Assembly: GCF_046736075.1 (NCBI RefSeq) | Contig: NZ_CP177163.1 | Location: 2,108,001 to 2,172,000, forward strand | Direction: 5' to 3' | From: Stenotrophomonas sp046736075 | Lineage (GTDB): Bacteria; Pseudomonadota; Gammaproteobacteria; Xanthomonadales; Xanthomonadaceae | DNA length: 64,000 nucleotides | Shown here: positions 53,988 through 62,548 of the stretch, piece by piece | How positions within the stretch are numbered: position 1 is the stretch's first letter | Layout: each line of letters starts with the position of its first letter | Position numbers and translations under genes: made by a program | Notes under the pieces: generated by a model | Seen by the model: only the letters and a program-made list of their open reading frames with translations | What the model was told of the DNA's origin: nothing | The model's database searches: none

Positions 53988-55772
53988 TCAGGTCGCGGCC
54001 TTGCGCTGGGCGATGTAGGCCTGGATCTGCTGTTCCAGCACCGGCAGCGGCACCGAGCCCTGCTTGAGCACGGCGTCGTGGAAGGACTTCACGTCGAAGC
54101 GGTCGCCCAGTTCCTTCTCGGCCTGCGCGCGCAGCCGCACGATCGCGATCTCGCCCAGCTTGTAGCTCAGCGCCTGGCCCGGCCAGGAGATGTAGCGATC
54201 CACTTCGGTGGTCACCTCATGCTCGCTCAACGCGGTGTGGTCGCGCAGGTAGGCGATGGCCTGCTCGCGGCTCCAGCCCCTGTGGTGCACGCCGGTGTCG
54301 ATCACCAGGCGCGCGGCGCGCCACATCTCGTAGGTCAGGCGCCCGAAATCCTCGTACGGGGTTTCGTAGATGCCCATTTCCACGCCCAGCTTCTCGCAGT
54401 ACAGGCCCCAGCCTTCGCCGTAGGCGGAGATGTAGGCATTGCGGCGGAACTCGGGCTGCTCGCCCTGTTCGGCGGCGAGCGCGCCCTGCAGCGCGTGGCC
54501 CGGGTCGGATTCGTGCAGGGTCAGCGCCGGCAGGTTGTACAGCGGGCGCGCCGGCAGGTTGTAGGTGTTGAGCCAGTAGGTGCCCATGCCGCCGCGGCCG
54601 GCAGTCCAGAACGGCGCGATGTCCGGCGGCACCGGCACGATGGTGAAGCGCGCGCGCGGCAGGGTCATGTACTTGCCGATCACGCCATCCACGCGCTTGG
54701 AGATCCAGGCGGCGCGGTGCAGCAGTTCGTCCGGGGTCTTGGCATAGAACTGCGGATCGGTGCGCAGGAAGGTGAGGAACTCGGCGAAGCTGCCCTTGAA
54801 CTGCACCTGCTGGATGATGCCGTTCATCTCGGTCTGGATGCGCGCCACTTCCTTCAGGCCGATCTCGTGGATCTGCTGCGGGGTGAGGTCCAGCGTGGTG
54901 TACTCGTGGATCTGCTGCTTGTAATAGGCCTTGCCGTCGGGCATCGCCTCGGCGGCCAGGGTGGTCCGCGCCTGCGGCACGTATTCGGTGACGAAGAACG
55001 TGCGCAGCTTGCCGAACGCCGGCACCACGGCGCCGCCGATGGCCTGCCGCGCCTGTTCCTGCAACTGCGCCTGCTCGGCGGCGGGAATGCTGGCCGGCAG
55101 CTTCTTGAACGGGGCGTACAGCGGCGACTGGGTGGGGTCCTTCAGCTCGGACACGGTGGCGATGGACACTTCGCGGCCATCGAGCACCGCACGCGGCACG
55201 CTGAAACCGCGCTTGAGGCCGGCGCGCATGTTGTCGGTCTGCTGGTCGAAGTAGCGCGGTACATCGTTGAGGCGCGCGATGTAGTTGCGGAAGTCCTGCG
55301 CGGTCTTCATTTCGCGGCGCGCCATGAACGACAGGTTCGACCAGAACGAGGAGTCGGCGTTGAACGGCATTTCATAGCCGCGCAGGCGCACCTCGGCGGC
55401 CAGGTTGAAGATCTGGTCGCGGTAGATGGCGTAGTTGATCTGGTTGTCGGCCGAGAGCGTCTTCGGATCGATCCCGTCGAGCTGGGTCAACACCGCGTCC
55501 CAGACCTTGAGCCGCGCCTGCTGGGCGGCGGCGCCGACGTCGGGCATGCGGGTGGCGTTGGCCGGACCGTCACCGTCTTCGCTGGCCTCGCCACCGCCGT
55601 CCTGGCGCCACGTCCATTCCTTCTCGTAGATGGCGCGGAACTGCGCATCGGCGGCACTCTCGGCGGCCAGGCTGGCCGGGGCGGCGGCCGGGGCGGCCGG
55701 CGGGGCGGCAAACGCAGCGCCTGCGGGAAGGGTCAGGGCAAGCAGCAGGGCGGTGACGAGCGGCGATTTCAC
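53988..55772 (-). CDS. Secreted DUF885 zinc peptidase-like protein
   Basis: 594 residues with a signal peptide (ALLLALTLPAGAAFA). The C-terminal half has LTLHESDPGHALQGALAAE, a His-Glu-x-x-x-x-His metal site pattern of the DUF885 family, followed by NAYISAYGEGWGLYCEKLG and the EMWRAARLVIDTGVHHRGW motif. A periplasmic carboxypeptidase-like activity is expected. It stands alone, followed upstream by SMAG arrays. Confidence 0.88.
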   Translation of the reverse strand: MKSPLVTALLLALTLPAGAAFAAPPAAPAAAPASLAAESAADAQFRAIYEKEWTWRQDGGGEASEDGDGPANATRMPDVGAAAQQARLKVWDAVLTQLDGIDPKTLSADNQINYAIYRDQIFNLAAEVRLRGYEMPFNADSSFWSNLSFMARREMKTAQDFRNYIARLNDVPRYFDQQTDNMRAGLKRGFSVPRAVLDGREVSIATVSELKDPTQSPLYAPFKKLPASIPAAEQAQLQEQARQAIGGAVVPAFGKLRTFFVTEYVPQARTTLAAEAMPDGKAYYKQQIHEYTTLDLTPQQIHEIGLKEVARIQTEMNGIIQQVQFKGSFAEFLTFLRTDPQFYAKTPDELLHRAAWISKRVDGVIGKYMTLPRARFTIVPVPPDIAPFWTAGRGGMGTYWLNTYNLPARPLYNLPALTLHESDPGHALQGALAAEQGEQPEFRRNAYISAYGEGWGLYCEKLGVEMGIYETPYEDFGRLTYEMWRAARLVIDTGVHHRGWSREQAIAYLRDHTALSEHEVTTEVDRYISWPGQALSYKLGEIAIVRLRAQAEKELGDRFDVKSFHDAVLKQGSVPLPVLEQQIQAYIAQRKAAT

Positions 55773-55870
55773 GATCAGCGGTTCCCGGTGGACGGCAAAC
55801 CCCGATCATGGCACCGCCGCAGGGGCCGGTGCATGGATCAAAGGTCCTGCCGCAACGCGGCAGGACCTGG

Positions 55871-56073
55871 GGATCGACCGCGGGTCGGGACCTGAGCGCC
55901 GCAGGCGCGTGGTGGAGCCGACCGTTGGTCGGCTGCTGGTATCGACCGCAGGTCGAGACCGGAGCGCCGCAGGCGCGTGGTAGAGCCGACCGTTGGTCGG
56001 CTGCTGGGATCGACCGCAGATCGAGACCGGAGCGCCGAAGGCGCGTGGTAGAGCCGACCGTTGGTCGGCTGCT
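55871..56073. repeat. Tandem array of three 67-68-base SMAG-containing units
   Basis: Starts at 55871, 55938 and 56006. Each unit contains a GATCGACCGC...GAGACC segment, a GAGCGCCGCAGGCGC palindrome and the SMAG-type stem GTAGAGCCGACCGTTGGTCG. Together with the following array it fills the 573-base gap before the next gene. The units differ at a few positions only. Confidence 0.85.
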
Positions 56074-56103
56074 CCTCTGGTCTCGCCGTACGCCCGCGCG
56101 AAA

Positions 56104-56338
56104 GGCAGCCGACTAACAGTCGGCTCTACCCGGTCGGCTCTGCCCGGCGCGAAAGGCAGCCGACTAAAAGTCGGCTCTACCCGGTCGGCTCTACCCAGCG
56201 CGAAAGGCAGCCGACTGACAGTCGGCTCTACCCGGTCGGCTCTGCCCGGCGCGAAAGGCAGCCGACTAACAGTCGGCTCTACCCGGTCGGCTCTACCCAG
56301 CGCGAAAGGCAGCCGACTAACAGTCGGCTCTACCCGGT
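56104..56338. repeat. Tandem array of 51-base units with SMAG-like stems (four full, one partial)
   Basis: Copies begin at 56104, 56155, 56206, 56257 and 56308 with GGCAGCCGACTAACAGTCGG, a GTAG/CTAC-tipped palindrome, followed by CTCTACCCGGTCGGCTCT and GCCCGGCGCGAAA. Variants alternate (TAACAG, TAAAAG, TGACAG; TGCCCGG, TACCCAG), which suggests duplication of a two-unit block. It may act as a transcript-end structure for the leftward gene that stops at 56346. Confidence 0.85.
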
Positions 56339-56345
56339 GGCTACA

Positions 56346-56687
56346 TCAATGCTGCGCCTTGTCCCGCTTCCACCCACGGTGCTGGATATCCAGCTTCAGG
56401 CTGTACAGGGCGGTGAAGGCCGGGAACAGGTTCTGCAGTACGCCCACCGAGTCCTGCTTGGCCGAGAACAGGAAGTAGCTCAGCGTCATCAGGCTGCCGA
56501 CCACGCTCATGTACCAGAACAGGCGCGGGATCACCGGCTTGCCGGCGCGCCGGGAGGCGACGAACTGCACCAGCCATCGGCCGCCGAACATCAGCGCGCC
56601 GGTATAGCCGATCAGTTTCCAGCCGGTCACATGCAGGCCGGTCCAGTACAGCCAGGTCAGCGGCTGGTCGAGCCAGTGCAGCTCCAT
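56346..56687 (-). CDS. Lipid A disaccharide synthase N-terminal-like (LAB_N) membrane protein
   Basis: 113 residues with three to four membrane helices. It starts MELHWLDQPLTWLYWTGLH and contains FGGRWLVQFVASRRAGKPVIPRLFWYMSVVGS, the LAB_N family pattern. Such proteins accompany glycosyltransferases that modify lipids. Its start overlaps the stop of the upstream glycosyltransferase by one base (TGATG), so the two are coupled. Confidence 0.88.
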   Translation of the reverse strand: MELHWLDQPLTWLYWTGLHVTGWKLIGYTGALMFGGRWLVQFVASRRAGKPVIPRLFWYMSVVGSLMTLSYFLFSAKQDSVGVLQNLFPAFTALYSLKLDIQHRGWKRDKAQH

Positions 56688-57409
56688 CAGCGTTCTTCCA
56701 CGGCGGTGCGCTTGCTGCGCGTGATCAGCCAGGCCACGCCGCGCAGGTCGCGGATGCCGACCAGGGCGCGGCCCAGGTTGTTGTACTTGGAGACACCGGC
56801 GGTGCGATGGCGGTGGTTGACCGGCACGCTGACGGTCTTCCAGCCGGCGCGCTGCATCAGCGCCGGCAGGTAGCGGTGCATGTGGTCGAAGTACGGCAGG
56901 TCCAGGAACGCGGCGCGCTCGAACAGCTTGATGCCGCAGCCGGTATCGGGCGTGTCGTCGCGCAGCATGCGCGCGCGGATCGCGTTGGCCCACTTGCTGG
57001 CCCAGCGCTTGCTGCCGCTGTCCTGGCGGTTGACCCGCCAGCCGGCAAACAGCTTCACCTGCGGCTCGGCCGTGTCGCGCGCGGCCAGCAGCCCGGGGAT
57101 GTCGGCCGGGTCGTTCTGGCCATCGCCGTCCAGCGTGGCGATCCACGGCGCGCGCGCGTGCTTGACCCCGGTGCGGACCGCGGTGCTCTGCCCGCTCTGG
57201 CTGACATGGTGCAGCACCCGCAGCTCCGGGTTGCTGGCCTTCAGGCCCTGCAGCACGGCCAGGGTGTCGTCGCGGGAGTGATCGTCGATGTAGACGATCT
57301 CGAAGGCGATCCGGCCGCGCAGCGCGGCGGTGATCTCGTCGATCAGGGGTTTGACGTTGTCGCGTTCATTGAAGACCGGGACGACGACCGACAGGTGGGG
57401 TTGGCTCAT
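56687..57409 (-). CDS. Family 2 glycosyltransferase (dolichyl-phosphate sugar synthase-like)
   Basis: A 240-residue GT2 enzyme: SVVVPVFNERDNVKPL, IVYIDDHSRDDT and LDGDGQNDPADIP give the nucleotide-sugar and metal sites, and DTGCGIKLFERAAF with HRYLPAL are typical of the polyprenyl-phosphate sugar transferase group. Lacking long C-terminal membrane helices, it probably relies on the partner membrane protein encoded next. The donor sugar is unknown. Confidence 0.9.
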   Translation of the reverse strand: MSQPHLSVVVPVFNERDNVKPLIDEITAALRGRIAFEIVYIDDHSRDDTLAVLQGLKASNPELRVLHHVSQSGQSTAVRTGVKHARAPWIATLDGDGQNDPADIPGLLAARDTAEPQVKLFAGWRVNRQDSGSKRWASKWANAIRARMLRDDTPDTGCGIKLFERAAFLDLPYFDHMHRYLPALMQRAGWKTVSVPVNHRHRTAGVSKYNNLGRALVGIRDLRGVAWLITRSKRTAVEER

Positions 57410-57496
57410 GGTCGGGCTCTGCGAAGGGCCAGGATCGAAAAAGAGCGCGCATTGTCCGCACGCGAGGTTATCTGAAGATGAATTGGGGCGTGTGTT

Positions 57497-58462
57497 TCAG
57501 GCGTGATCGCCGAAATACGCCCGGCACCAGGCCACCACCGGGGGCAGGCCGCGCTCGATCGGCGTGGCCGGCTCATAGCCGAAGGCGTCACGCGCGCGCG
57601 TGGTGTCGGCCATCGTGCGGACCATGTCGCCGGGCTGCAGCGGCTTGTAGACCTTGTGCGCCGGACGTCCGGCGGCGGCCTCGATGACGCCGATGAAGTG
57701 TTCCAGCTCGACCGGGGTATGGTTGCCCAGGTTGAAGACACGGTGCGGAACCTCCTCGCTGGACGGATGCGCCAGCGCGCCGAGGATACCGGCCACGATG
57801 TCGGAGACATGTGTGAAGTCGCGCTGCATTTTTCCGTCGTTGAACACATCGATGGGGCGGCCGGCCAGCACTGCGCGCGAGAACAGCAGCGGTGCCATGT
57901 CCGGGCGGCCCCACGGGCCGTACACGGTAAAGAAGCGCAGGCCGGTGGCATGCAGGCCGTACAGATGGGCGTACGTGTAGGCCATCAGCTCGTTGGCCGC
58001 CTTGGTGGCGGCATACAGCGAACGCGGCTGGTCGATGCGCTGGTCCTCGGAGAACGGCGGCGTCGCCGAATCGCCGTACACCGAGCTGCTGGAGGCATAC
58101 ACCAGGTGCGCCACGCCGCGGTGGCGGCACAGTTCGAGCATGTTGACGAAGCCGGCCAAGTTGCTGTCGACGTAGGCGTGCGGGTTCTCCAGCGAATAGC
58201 GCACCCCGGCCTGCGCGGCCAGGTGGATCACCCGGGTCGGCGTGACCTCGTCGAACAGCGCGGCCAGGCCGTCGCGGTCGGTAAGGTCCAGCACGCGGAT
58301 GTCCGCCTCCGGGCACAGCGCGGCCACGCGATCACGCTTGATCTGCGGGTCGTAGTAGTCGTTGTAGTTGTCCAGGCCGACCACCGCGTGGCCCGCATCG
58401 AGCAGGGCACGGACGGTGTTGGCGCCGATGAAGCCGGCAGCGCCGGTGACAAGAATGGTCAT
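57497..58462 (-). CDS. NAD-dependent nucleotide-sugar epimerase/dehydratase
   Basis: A 321-residue short-chain dehydrogenase-type sugar enzyme. The NAD-binding motif is TGAAGFIGANTVRALL, and the catalytic Ser and Tyr-x3-Lys lie in SSSSVYGDS and SLYAATKAANE. YNDYYDPQIKRDRV is typical of UDP-glucuronate 4-epimerase and CapI-like enzymes. It would supply a sugar for cell-surface polysaccharide. The ATG at 58462 directly precedes the nucleotide fold. Confidence 0.9.
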   Translation of the reverse strand: MTILVTGAAGFIGANTVRALLDAGHAVVGLDNYNDYYDPQIKRDRVAALCPEADIRVLDLTDRDGLAALFDEVTPTRVIHLAAQAGVRYSLENPHAYVDSNLAGFVNMLELCRHRGVAHLVYASSSSVYGDSATPPFSEDQRIDQPRSLYAATKAANELMAYTYAHLYGLHATGLRFFTVYGPWGRPDMAPLLFSRAVLAGRPIDVFNDGKMQRDFTHVSDIVAGILGALAHPSSEEVPHRVFNLGNHTPVELEHFIGVIEAAAGRPAHKVYKPLQPGDMVRTMADTTRARDAFGYEPATPIERGLPPVVAWCRAYFGDHA

Positions 58463-58556
58463 GGATACGCGTCCCGGAAAGTTCACTGCGCCCATTGTGC
58501 TACGCCGTGCACGACATGGCAGCCGGGGCGTGCAGAATCCCGCACCGGCCCTGCCC

Positions 58557-58865
58557 TCACCGCAGCGTGAGCGGCGCTTCCTTGGCGAGCGTGGCCTTGC
58601 GTTCCTTGCTGAAATCCCACCAGGGGCGCGGCGATTCGCCCTGCATGAAGCGCACGATCGACAGAAAAACGTCGATCACGCACGGATCGTGCACCACGCC
58701 GGTACGCAGGCACAGCTGCGCATACATGTCATAGGCGTCACGGCCGCGCAGGTGCGCAGGCACGCGGATGCCGATCAGACGCAGATCTTTCTCACAGGCC
58801 GGCCCGACGTTCGGCAGGTCGGTCAGACGCAACAGATGGTTGCGGTCGACCTTGGTGGGGTTCAT
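58557..58865 (-). CDS. Cdd1-like helix-hairpin-helix protein
   Basis: 102 residues starting MNPTKVDRNHLLRLTDLPNV, with the helix-hairpin-helix element LTDLPNVGPACEKDLRLIGI and the later GRDAYDMYAQLCLRTGVVHDPCVIDVF typical of the Cdd1 / pathogenicity-locus family. Probably binds DNA or protein; role unknown. It lies 34 bases after parB. Confidence 0.82.
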   Translation of the reverse strand: MNPTKVDRNHLLRLTDLPNVGPACEKDLRLIGIRVPAHLRGRDAYDMYAQLCLRTGVVHDPCVIDVFLSIVRFMQGESPRPWWDFSKERKATLAKEAPLTLR

Positions 58866-58899
58866 TGCTGGGGGGACATCCTCTGGCGCCGGTCGGGAC

Positions 58900-59823
58900 T
58901 CAGCCCTTCTGTACGCGGAGTCGTTCGAGCACGCCGTCCAGCGTGTCCAGGTCGGTGTAATGGATGATCAGCTTGCCCTTGCCGCCGCGGCCGTGGTTGA
59001 TCGCCACGCGCGCGCCCAGCGACTCGGACAGTTCGGTTTCCAGCGACGCGATGTCAGCCTGCGGCGCGCTCGCGGCGGGCTTCTTGCGCAGCGCGCCGGG
59101 CACCTTGCCGGCGGCGAACTGCTGCGCGCGGTGTTCCACTTCGCGCACCGACCAGCCTTCATCGGCCGCTTCCTGGGCCAGCTTGCTGGCCAGTTCCGGC
59201 GCCAGCGTGAGCAGCGCGCGGGCGTGGCCCATTTCCAGTCGGCGGGTTTCCAGCAGCAGGCGGATGGCAATCGGCAGCTCAAGCAGACGCAGCAGGTTGG
59301 ACACTGCAGCGCGCGAGCGGCCCACGGCCTGCGCCGCTTCGGCATGGGTCAGGGCGAATTCGGTGATCAGCCGCTGCAGCGCTTCGGCTTCTTCGAGCGG
59401 GTTGAGGTCTTCGCGCTGGATGTTCTCGATCAGCGCCATCGCGATGACGGTGCGGTCTTCCAGCTCGCGCACCACCACCGGCACTTCGTCCAGCCCGGCC
59501 AGCTGCGAGGCGCGCCAGCGGCGTTCGCCGGCGACGATCTCGAAGCTGTCGGCGCCGAGCTGGCGCACCAGGATCGGCTGGATCACGCCCTGCGAACGGA
59601 TCGAGTCGGCCAGTTCACCCAGCTTGGTTTCGTCCATGTCGCGGCGCGGCTGGTACTTGCCAGGCTGCAGCTGCCCCACCGGCAGCTTGCGCAGGATCTC
59701 ACCGGGTTGCGGTTCGACCACTGCGGCTGCCTGCACCTGCGTCACCGCCCCCTTCGGGCCCAGCAGGGCGTCGAGGCCACGGCCGAGGCCGCGTTTCTTG
59801 CCGAGGGCGGGCTTGGTGCTCAT
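58900..59823 (-). CDS. parB: Chromosome partitioning protein ParB
   Basis: A 307-residue CTP-dependent clamp that binds parS sites near the origin. The N-terminal basic tail (KPALGKKRGLGRGLDALLG) interacts with ParA; the ParB/Srx fold contains GERRWRASQLAG, followed by the HTH (HAEAAQAVGRSRAAVSNLLR) and a C-terminal dimer domain. Its start overlaps the parA stop by one base. No perfect parS motif was found in the window. Confidence 0.96.
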   Translation of the reverse strand: MSTKPALGKKRGLGRGLDALLGPKGAVTQVQAAAVVEPQPGEILRKLPVGQLQPGKYQPRRDMDETKLGELADSIRSQGVIQPILVRQLGADSFEIVAGERRWRASQLAGLDEVPVVVRELEDRTVIAMALIENIQREDLNPLEEAEALQRLITEFALTHAEAAQAVGRSRAAVSNLLRLLELPIAIRLLLETRRLEMGHARALLTLAPELASKLAQEAADEGWSVREVEHRAQQFAAGKVPGALRKKPAASAPQADIASLETELSESLGARVAINHGRGGKGKLIIHYTDLDTLDGVLERLRVQKG

Positions 59824-60620
59824 CAGGCGGTCTCCAGGGCCTTGTCGGCCTTATTGCGTTGTTGGTGGCGGCGGATGATCTCGCCGGCCAGGCCGAGATA
59901 GGCGACGCCGCCGCGCGAGGCACGGTCGTAACCGACGATGCTCTGGCCGTGGCTGGGCGCTTCGGCCAGGCGCACGTTGCGCGGCACGATGGTGCGGAAC
60001 ACGCGGTCGCCGAAGTGCTCGGTCAACTCGGCCGACACCGCGTTGGCCAGGTTGTTGCGCACGTCGAACATGGTGCGCAGCACGCCCTCGATCTCCAGCG
60101 CCGGGTTGAGGTTGGCGCGCAGCGCTTCAATGGTTTCCACCAGCGCGCTCAGGCCTTCCAGCGCGTAGTACTCGCACTGCATCGGCACGATCACCGAGTC
60201 GGCGGCGGCCAGGGCGTTCAAGGTCAGCAGCGACAGCGCCGGCGGGCAGTCGATCAGGATGTAGTCGTATTCGTCCCGGACCGGGGCCAGCGCGCGCTTG
60301 AGGCGCTGCTCGCGCTCGCCCTGGTCCATCAGCTGGATCTCGGCGGCGGTCAGGTCGATGTTGCCAGGCAGCAGGTCGAAGCCTTCCGGCGTGGTGACCC
60401 GGACTTCGACGGCGGTGGCTTCGCCCAGCAGCAGGTCGCAGGTGGACGCGGCGAGTTCACGCTTGTCCACGCCGCTGCCCATGGTCGCATTGCCCTGGGA
60501 ATCGAGGTCGACCAGGAGCACGCGCTTGGGTGCAGCAGCCAGGGAGGCGGCCAGATTGACGGCGGTCGTGGTCTTGCCGACGCCACCTTTCTGGTTGGCG
60601 ATGGCGATGATGCGGGCCAT
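59823..60620 (-). CDS. parA: Chromosome partitioning ATPase ParA
   Basis: A 265-residue deviant-Walker ATPase. The motif IANQKGGVGKTTTAVNLAA at the N-terminus has the signature Lys, followed by LLVDLDSQGNATMGSG and ILIDCPPALSLLT. It moves ParB-bound origins. The ATG at 60620 is the usual start; a GTG-type extension upstream is unlikely. A 211-base gap without recognisable genes (60621-60831) separates it from rsmG. Confidence 0.97.
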   Translation of the reverse strand: MARIIAIANQKGGVGKTTTAVNLAASLAAAPKRVLLVDLDSQGNATMGSGVDKRELAASTCDLLLGEATAVEVRVTTPEGFDLLPGNIDLTAAEIQLMDQGEREQRLKRALAPVRDEYDYILIDCPPALSLLTLNALAAADSVIVPMQCEYYALEGLSALVETIEALRANLNPALEIEGVLRTMFDVRNNLANAVSAELTEHFGDRVFRTIVPRNVRLAEAPSHGQSIVGYDRASRGGVAYLGLAGEIIRRHQQRNKADKALETA

Positions 60621-60831
60621 GCGGGTGAGCCTCATCGGCAGGGAGTGGGACTGGTCATTATGCGTATATGGGGCGTGTCATGCACTGTGAGATGCGCGAC
60701 GCCGGGCGCCCGAAGGTCCCGCTGCGCGCGTTCGACGCACCTGCGGAAGGCCCGAGCGGTAACGGGGGCGGGCGCTGGCGCCGGTGGACCCGCGCGCGGC
60801 GGGCCACCGTGTCGATCCTGCACCGGCAGGC

Positions 60832-61470
60832 TCAGGGACCGGTGACAACCACCAGATGGCGCTCGCCGGTCAGGCCCGGGACGTGCAGCGGCAGCACCTG
60901 TTCGACCGCCCAGCCGGCCGGCAACTGGGCGATTTCCTCATGCGGATACACGCCTTTCATGGCCAGCAGGCGGCCGCCGGGGCGCAGCAGGTGGCCGCCG
61001 ACGGCGATGATGCCGGCCAGGGTGTCCATCGCGCGGGCGGTCAGCGCGTCATAGGCACCGGGTTCGGCCAGGGCTTCGGCGCGCGACTCGGCGACGCGGG
61101 CGTTGCCCAGGCCGAGCTGGCGTACCGCTTCGCGCATGAAGCGGGCCTTCTTGCCGTTGCTTTCGACCAGGGTCACCTGCAGCTGCGGCCGCGCGATGGC
61201 CAGGGGGATGCCGGGCAGCCCGGGACCGGTGCCAAGGTCGGCCAGGGTGCCGCGTTCCAGGTGCGGCTGCATCGCCAGCGAGTCGAGCAGATGGCGGGTG
61301 ACCATCTCCAGCGGGTCGCGGATGGCGGTCAGGTTGTAGGTGCGGTTCCAGCGGTCGAGCAGGGTCAGGTAGGTCAGCAGGGGCGGCGCCAGGGCGGCAT
61401 CCAGGTCCATTGCGGCCAGGCCGCGCGCGAGCGCATCGGCCACGCCGGCCGGAAGGGTATGTTCGGTCAT
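60832..61470 (-). CDS. rsmG: 16S rRNA (guanine-527-N7) methyltransferase
   Basis: A 212-residue S-adenosylmethionine-dependent enzyme. LADLGTGPGLPGIPLAIARP is the cofactor-binding motif, RWNRTYNLTAIRDPLEMVTRH is the family N-terminal region, and TARAMDTL the active-site region. It methylates G527 in the small subunit. rsmG-parA-parB is a widespread order. The ATG at 61470 matches family length. Confidence 0.95.
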   Translation of the reverse strand: MTEHTLPAGVADALARGLAAMDLDAALAPPLLTYLTLLDRWNRTYNLTAIRDPLEMVTRHLLDSLAMQPHLERGTLADLGTGPGLPGIPLAIARPQLQVTLVESNGKKARFMREAVRQLGLGNARVAESRAEALAEPGAYDALTARAMDTLAGIIAVGGHLLRPGGRLLAMKGVYPHEEIAQLPAGWAVEQVLPLHVPGLTGERHLVVVTGP

Positions 61471-61530
61471 GCGGGGATTATCGCAGGTCGACGGCACGGG
61501 CGACCGCGTTGGCCCGCGCCCCCGCGGGGC

Positions 61531-62130
61531 TCACAGGGCGTGGAAGGCCAGCGCCGCGCGGAAATCGGCGGCGGCGTCCCACTCGTACAGGTGCCAGCGC
61601 GCGGCGTCGCCAAGTTCGGGGTCGCACCAGGCCAGGTGCAGGGCGCCGCCGGCGTCGGGCGCCAGCTGCAACCGGTGCAGGCCGAAGGAGATGCCCTGCC
61701 CCTGCGCCTTGAGGATGGCTTCCTTGGCGCACCACACGCGGAAGAACCACGGCCCGCGGGCCTCTTCCTCCAGGCCCAGCAGCCAGGCCACCTCGGCCGG
61801 GTGGAAGAAGCGCTCGATGATCTCGCGCATGCGCGGGCGCGGGCGCAGCGGTTCCAGGTCCACGCCCAGGCGTACACCCTCCCCCAGCGCGACCAGCAGC
61901 AGACCGTGGCTGTGGCTCCAGCCGGTGCCCAGGTGGCCCAGCGGCCCATGCAGTTCGGGGCGGCCGCGCGCATCGCGCTGCAACGGCAGCTGGTCCGGCA
62001 GGCCGCCCAACCGTTCGGCCAACAGCACCCGGGCCTGCGGCTCGCCACGGGTGCCGGGCACGTGCGGCAGGCACCACACGGTCACCGGACCGAACCGCCA
62101 GGGGCCGGGCAACGGGTCGGGCGTGGTCAT
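61531..62130 (-). CDS. 4'-phosphopantetheinyl transferase (Sfp/HetI-like)
   Basis: A 199-residue transferase that converts apo carrier proteins to the holo form with coenzyme A. The magnesium-binding GVDLEPL and FRVWCAKEAILKAQG motifs are clear. Since the window holds two carrier proteins for the aryl polyene, it may serve that pathway (inference); Xanthomonas needs such an enzyme for xanthomonadin. The ATG at 62130 gives a compact enzyme, and rsmG follows 60 bases downstream. Confidence 0.9.
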   Translation of the reverse strand: MTTPDPLPGPWRFGPVTVWCLPHVPGTRGEPQARVLLAERLGGLPDQLPLQRDARGRPELHGPLGHLGTGWSHSHGLLLVALGEGVRLGVDLEPLRPRPRMREIIERFFHPAEVAWLLGLEEEARGPWFFRVWCAKEAILKAQGQGISFGLHRLQLAPDAGGALHLAWCDPELGDAARWHLYEWDAAADFRAALAFHAL

Positions 62131-62220
62131 GCGCACGCCCGGTGAGCAGGGCTGCACGACGATTTCACGGGGCTTGCCGTCAACTGAGCCGGTCGTTCAC
62201 GCACCCCGGGAGTCAAGGCT

Positions 62221-62472
62221 ATGGGCATCATCATCTGGTTGATCGTGGGTGGCATCGTGGGCTGGCTCGCCAGCATCATCATGCGACGCGATGCACAGCA
62301 GGGCATCATCCTCAACATCGTGGTCGGCATCATTGGCGCGCTGATCGCCGGTTTCCTGTTCGGCGGCGGCATCAACGATGCGATCACGATCCGTACGTTC
62401 CTGTTCTCGTTGATCGGCGCGGTGATCCTGCTGGCCATCGTGAATCTCTTCACCCGCCGCAGCGTTCGATAA
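62221..62472 (+). CDS. GlsB/YeaQ/YmgE-family stress response membrane protein
   Basis: 83 residues, three hydrophobic helices with Gly-rich faces: IIIWLIVGGIVGWLASIIM, the central IVVGIIGALIAGFLFGGG and a last one. This is the transglycosylase-associated (GlsB) family. Role in envelope stress presumed. Only a short gap with no clear promoter separates it from the divergent transferase gene. Confidence 0.92.
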   Translation: MGIIIWLIVGGIVGWLASIIMRRDAQQGIILNIVVGIIGALIAGFLFGGGINDAITIRTFLFSLIGAVILLAIVNLFTRRSVR

Positions 62473-62513
62473 CCTCGCGGGGCAGGTACCCACCGTTGGT
62501 GGGTACTCCTTGT

Positions 62514-62545
62514 AGACAAGGCCCGGCACCCGCCGGGCCTTGTCT
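62514..62545. terminator. Bidirectional hairpin between convergent genes
   Basis: AGACAAGGCCCGGC, a 4-base loop and its exact 14-base complement, located between the stops of the GlsB-like gene (62472) and xthA (62549). No long T-run, but the stem is perfect. A further palindrome, GTACCCACCGTTGGTGGGTA, lies at about 62487-62506. Confidence 0.7.
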
Positions 62546-62548
62546 GTG

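Noticed and set aside
55993..56873. Open frames with repeated peptide (KGSRLTVGSTRSALP-like)
   Set aside because: They are translations of the 51-base SMAG arrays, not a repeat protein; no ribosome-binding site, and they run into the opposite strand of real genes.
58900..61470. Search for parS sites and an origin near rsmG-parA-parB
   Set aside because: No TGTTCCACGTGGAACA-type site and no DnaA-box cluster was found; only a half-match (TGTTCCAC) occurs within parB.
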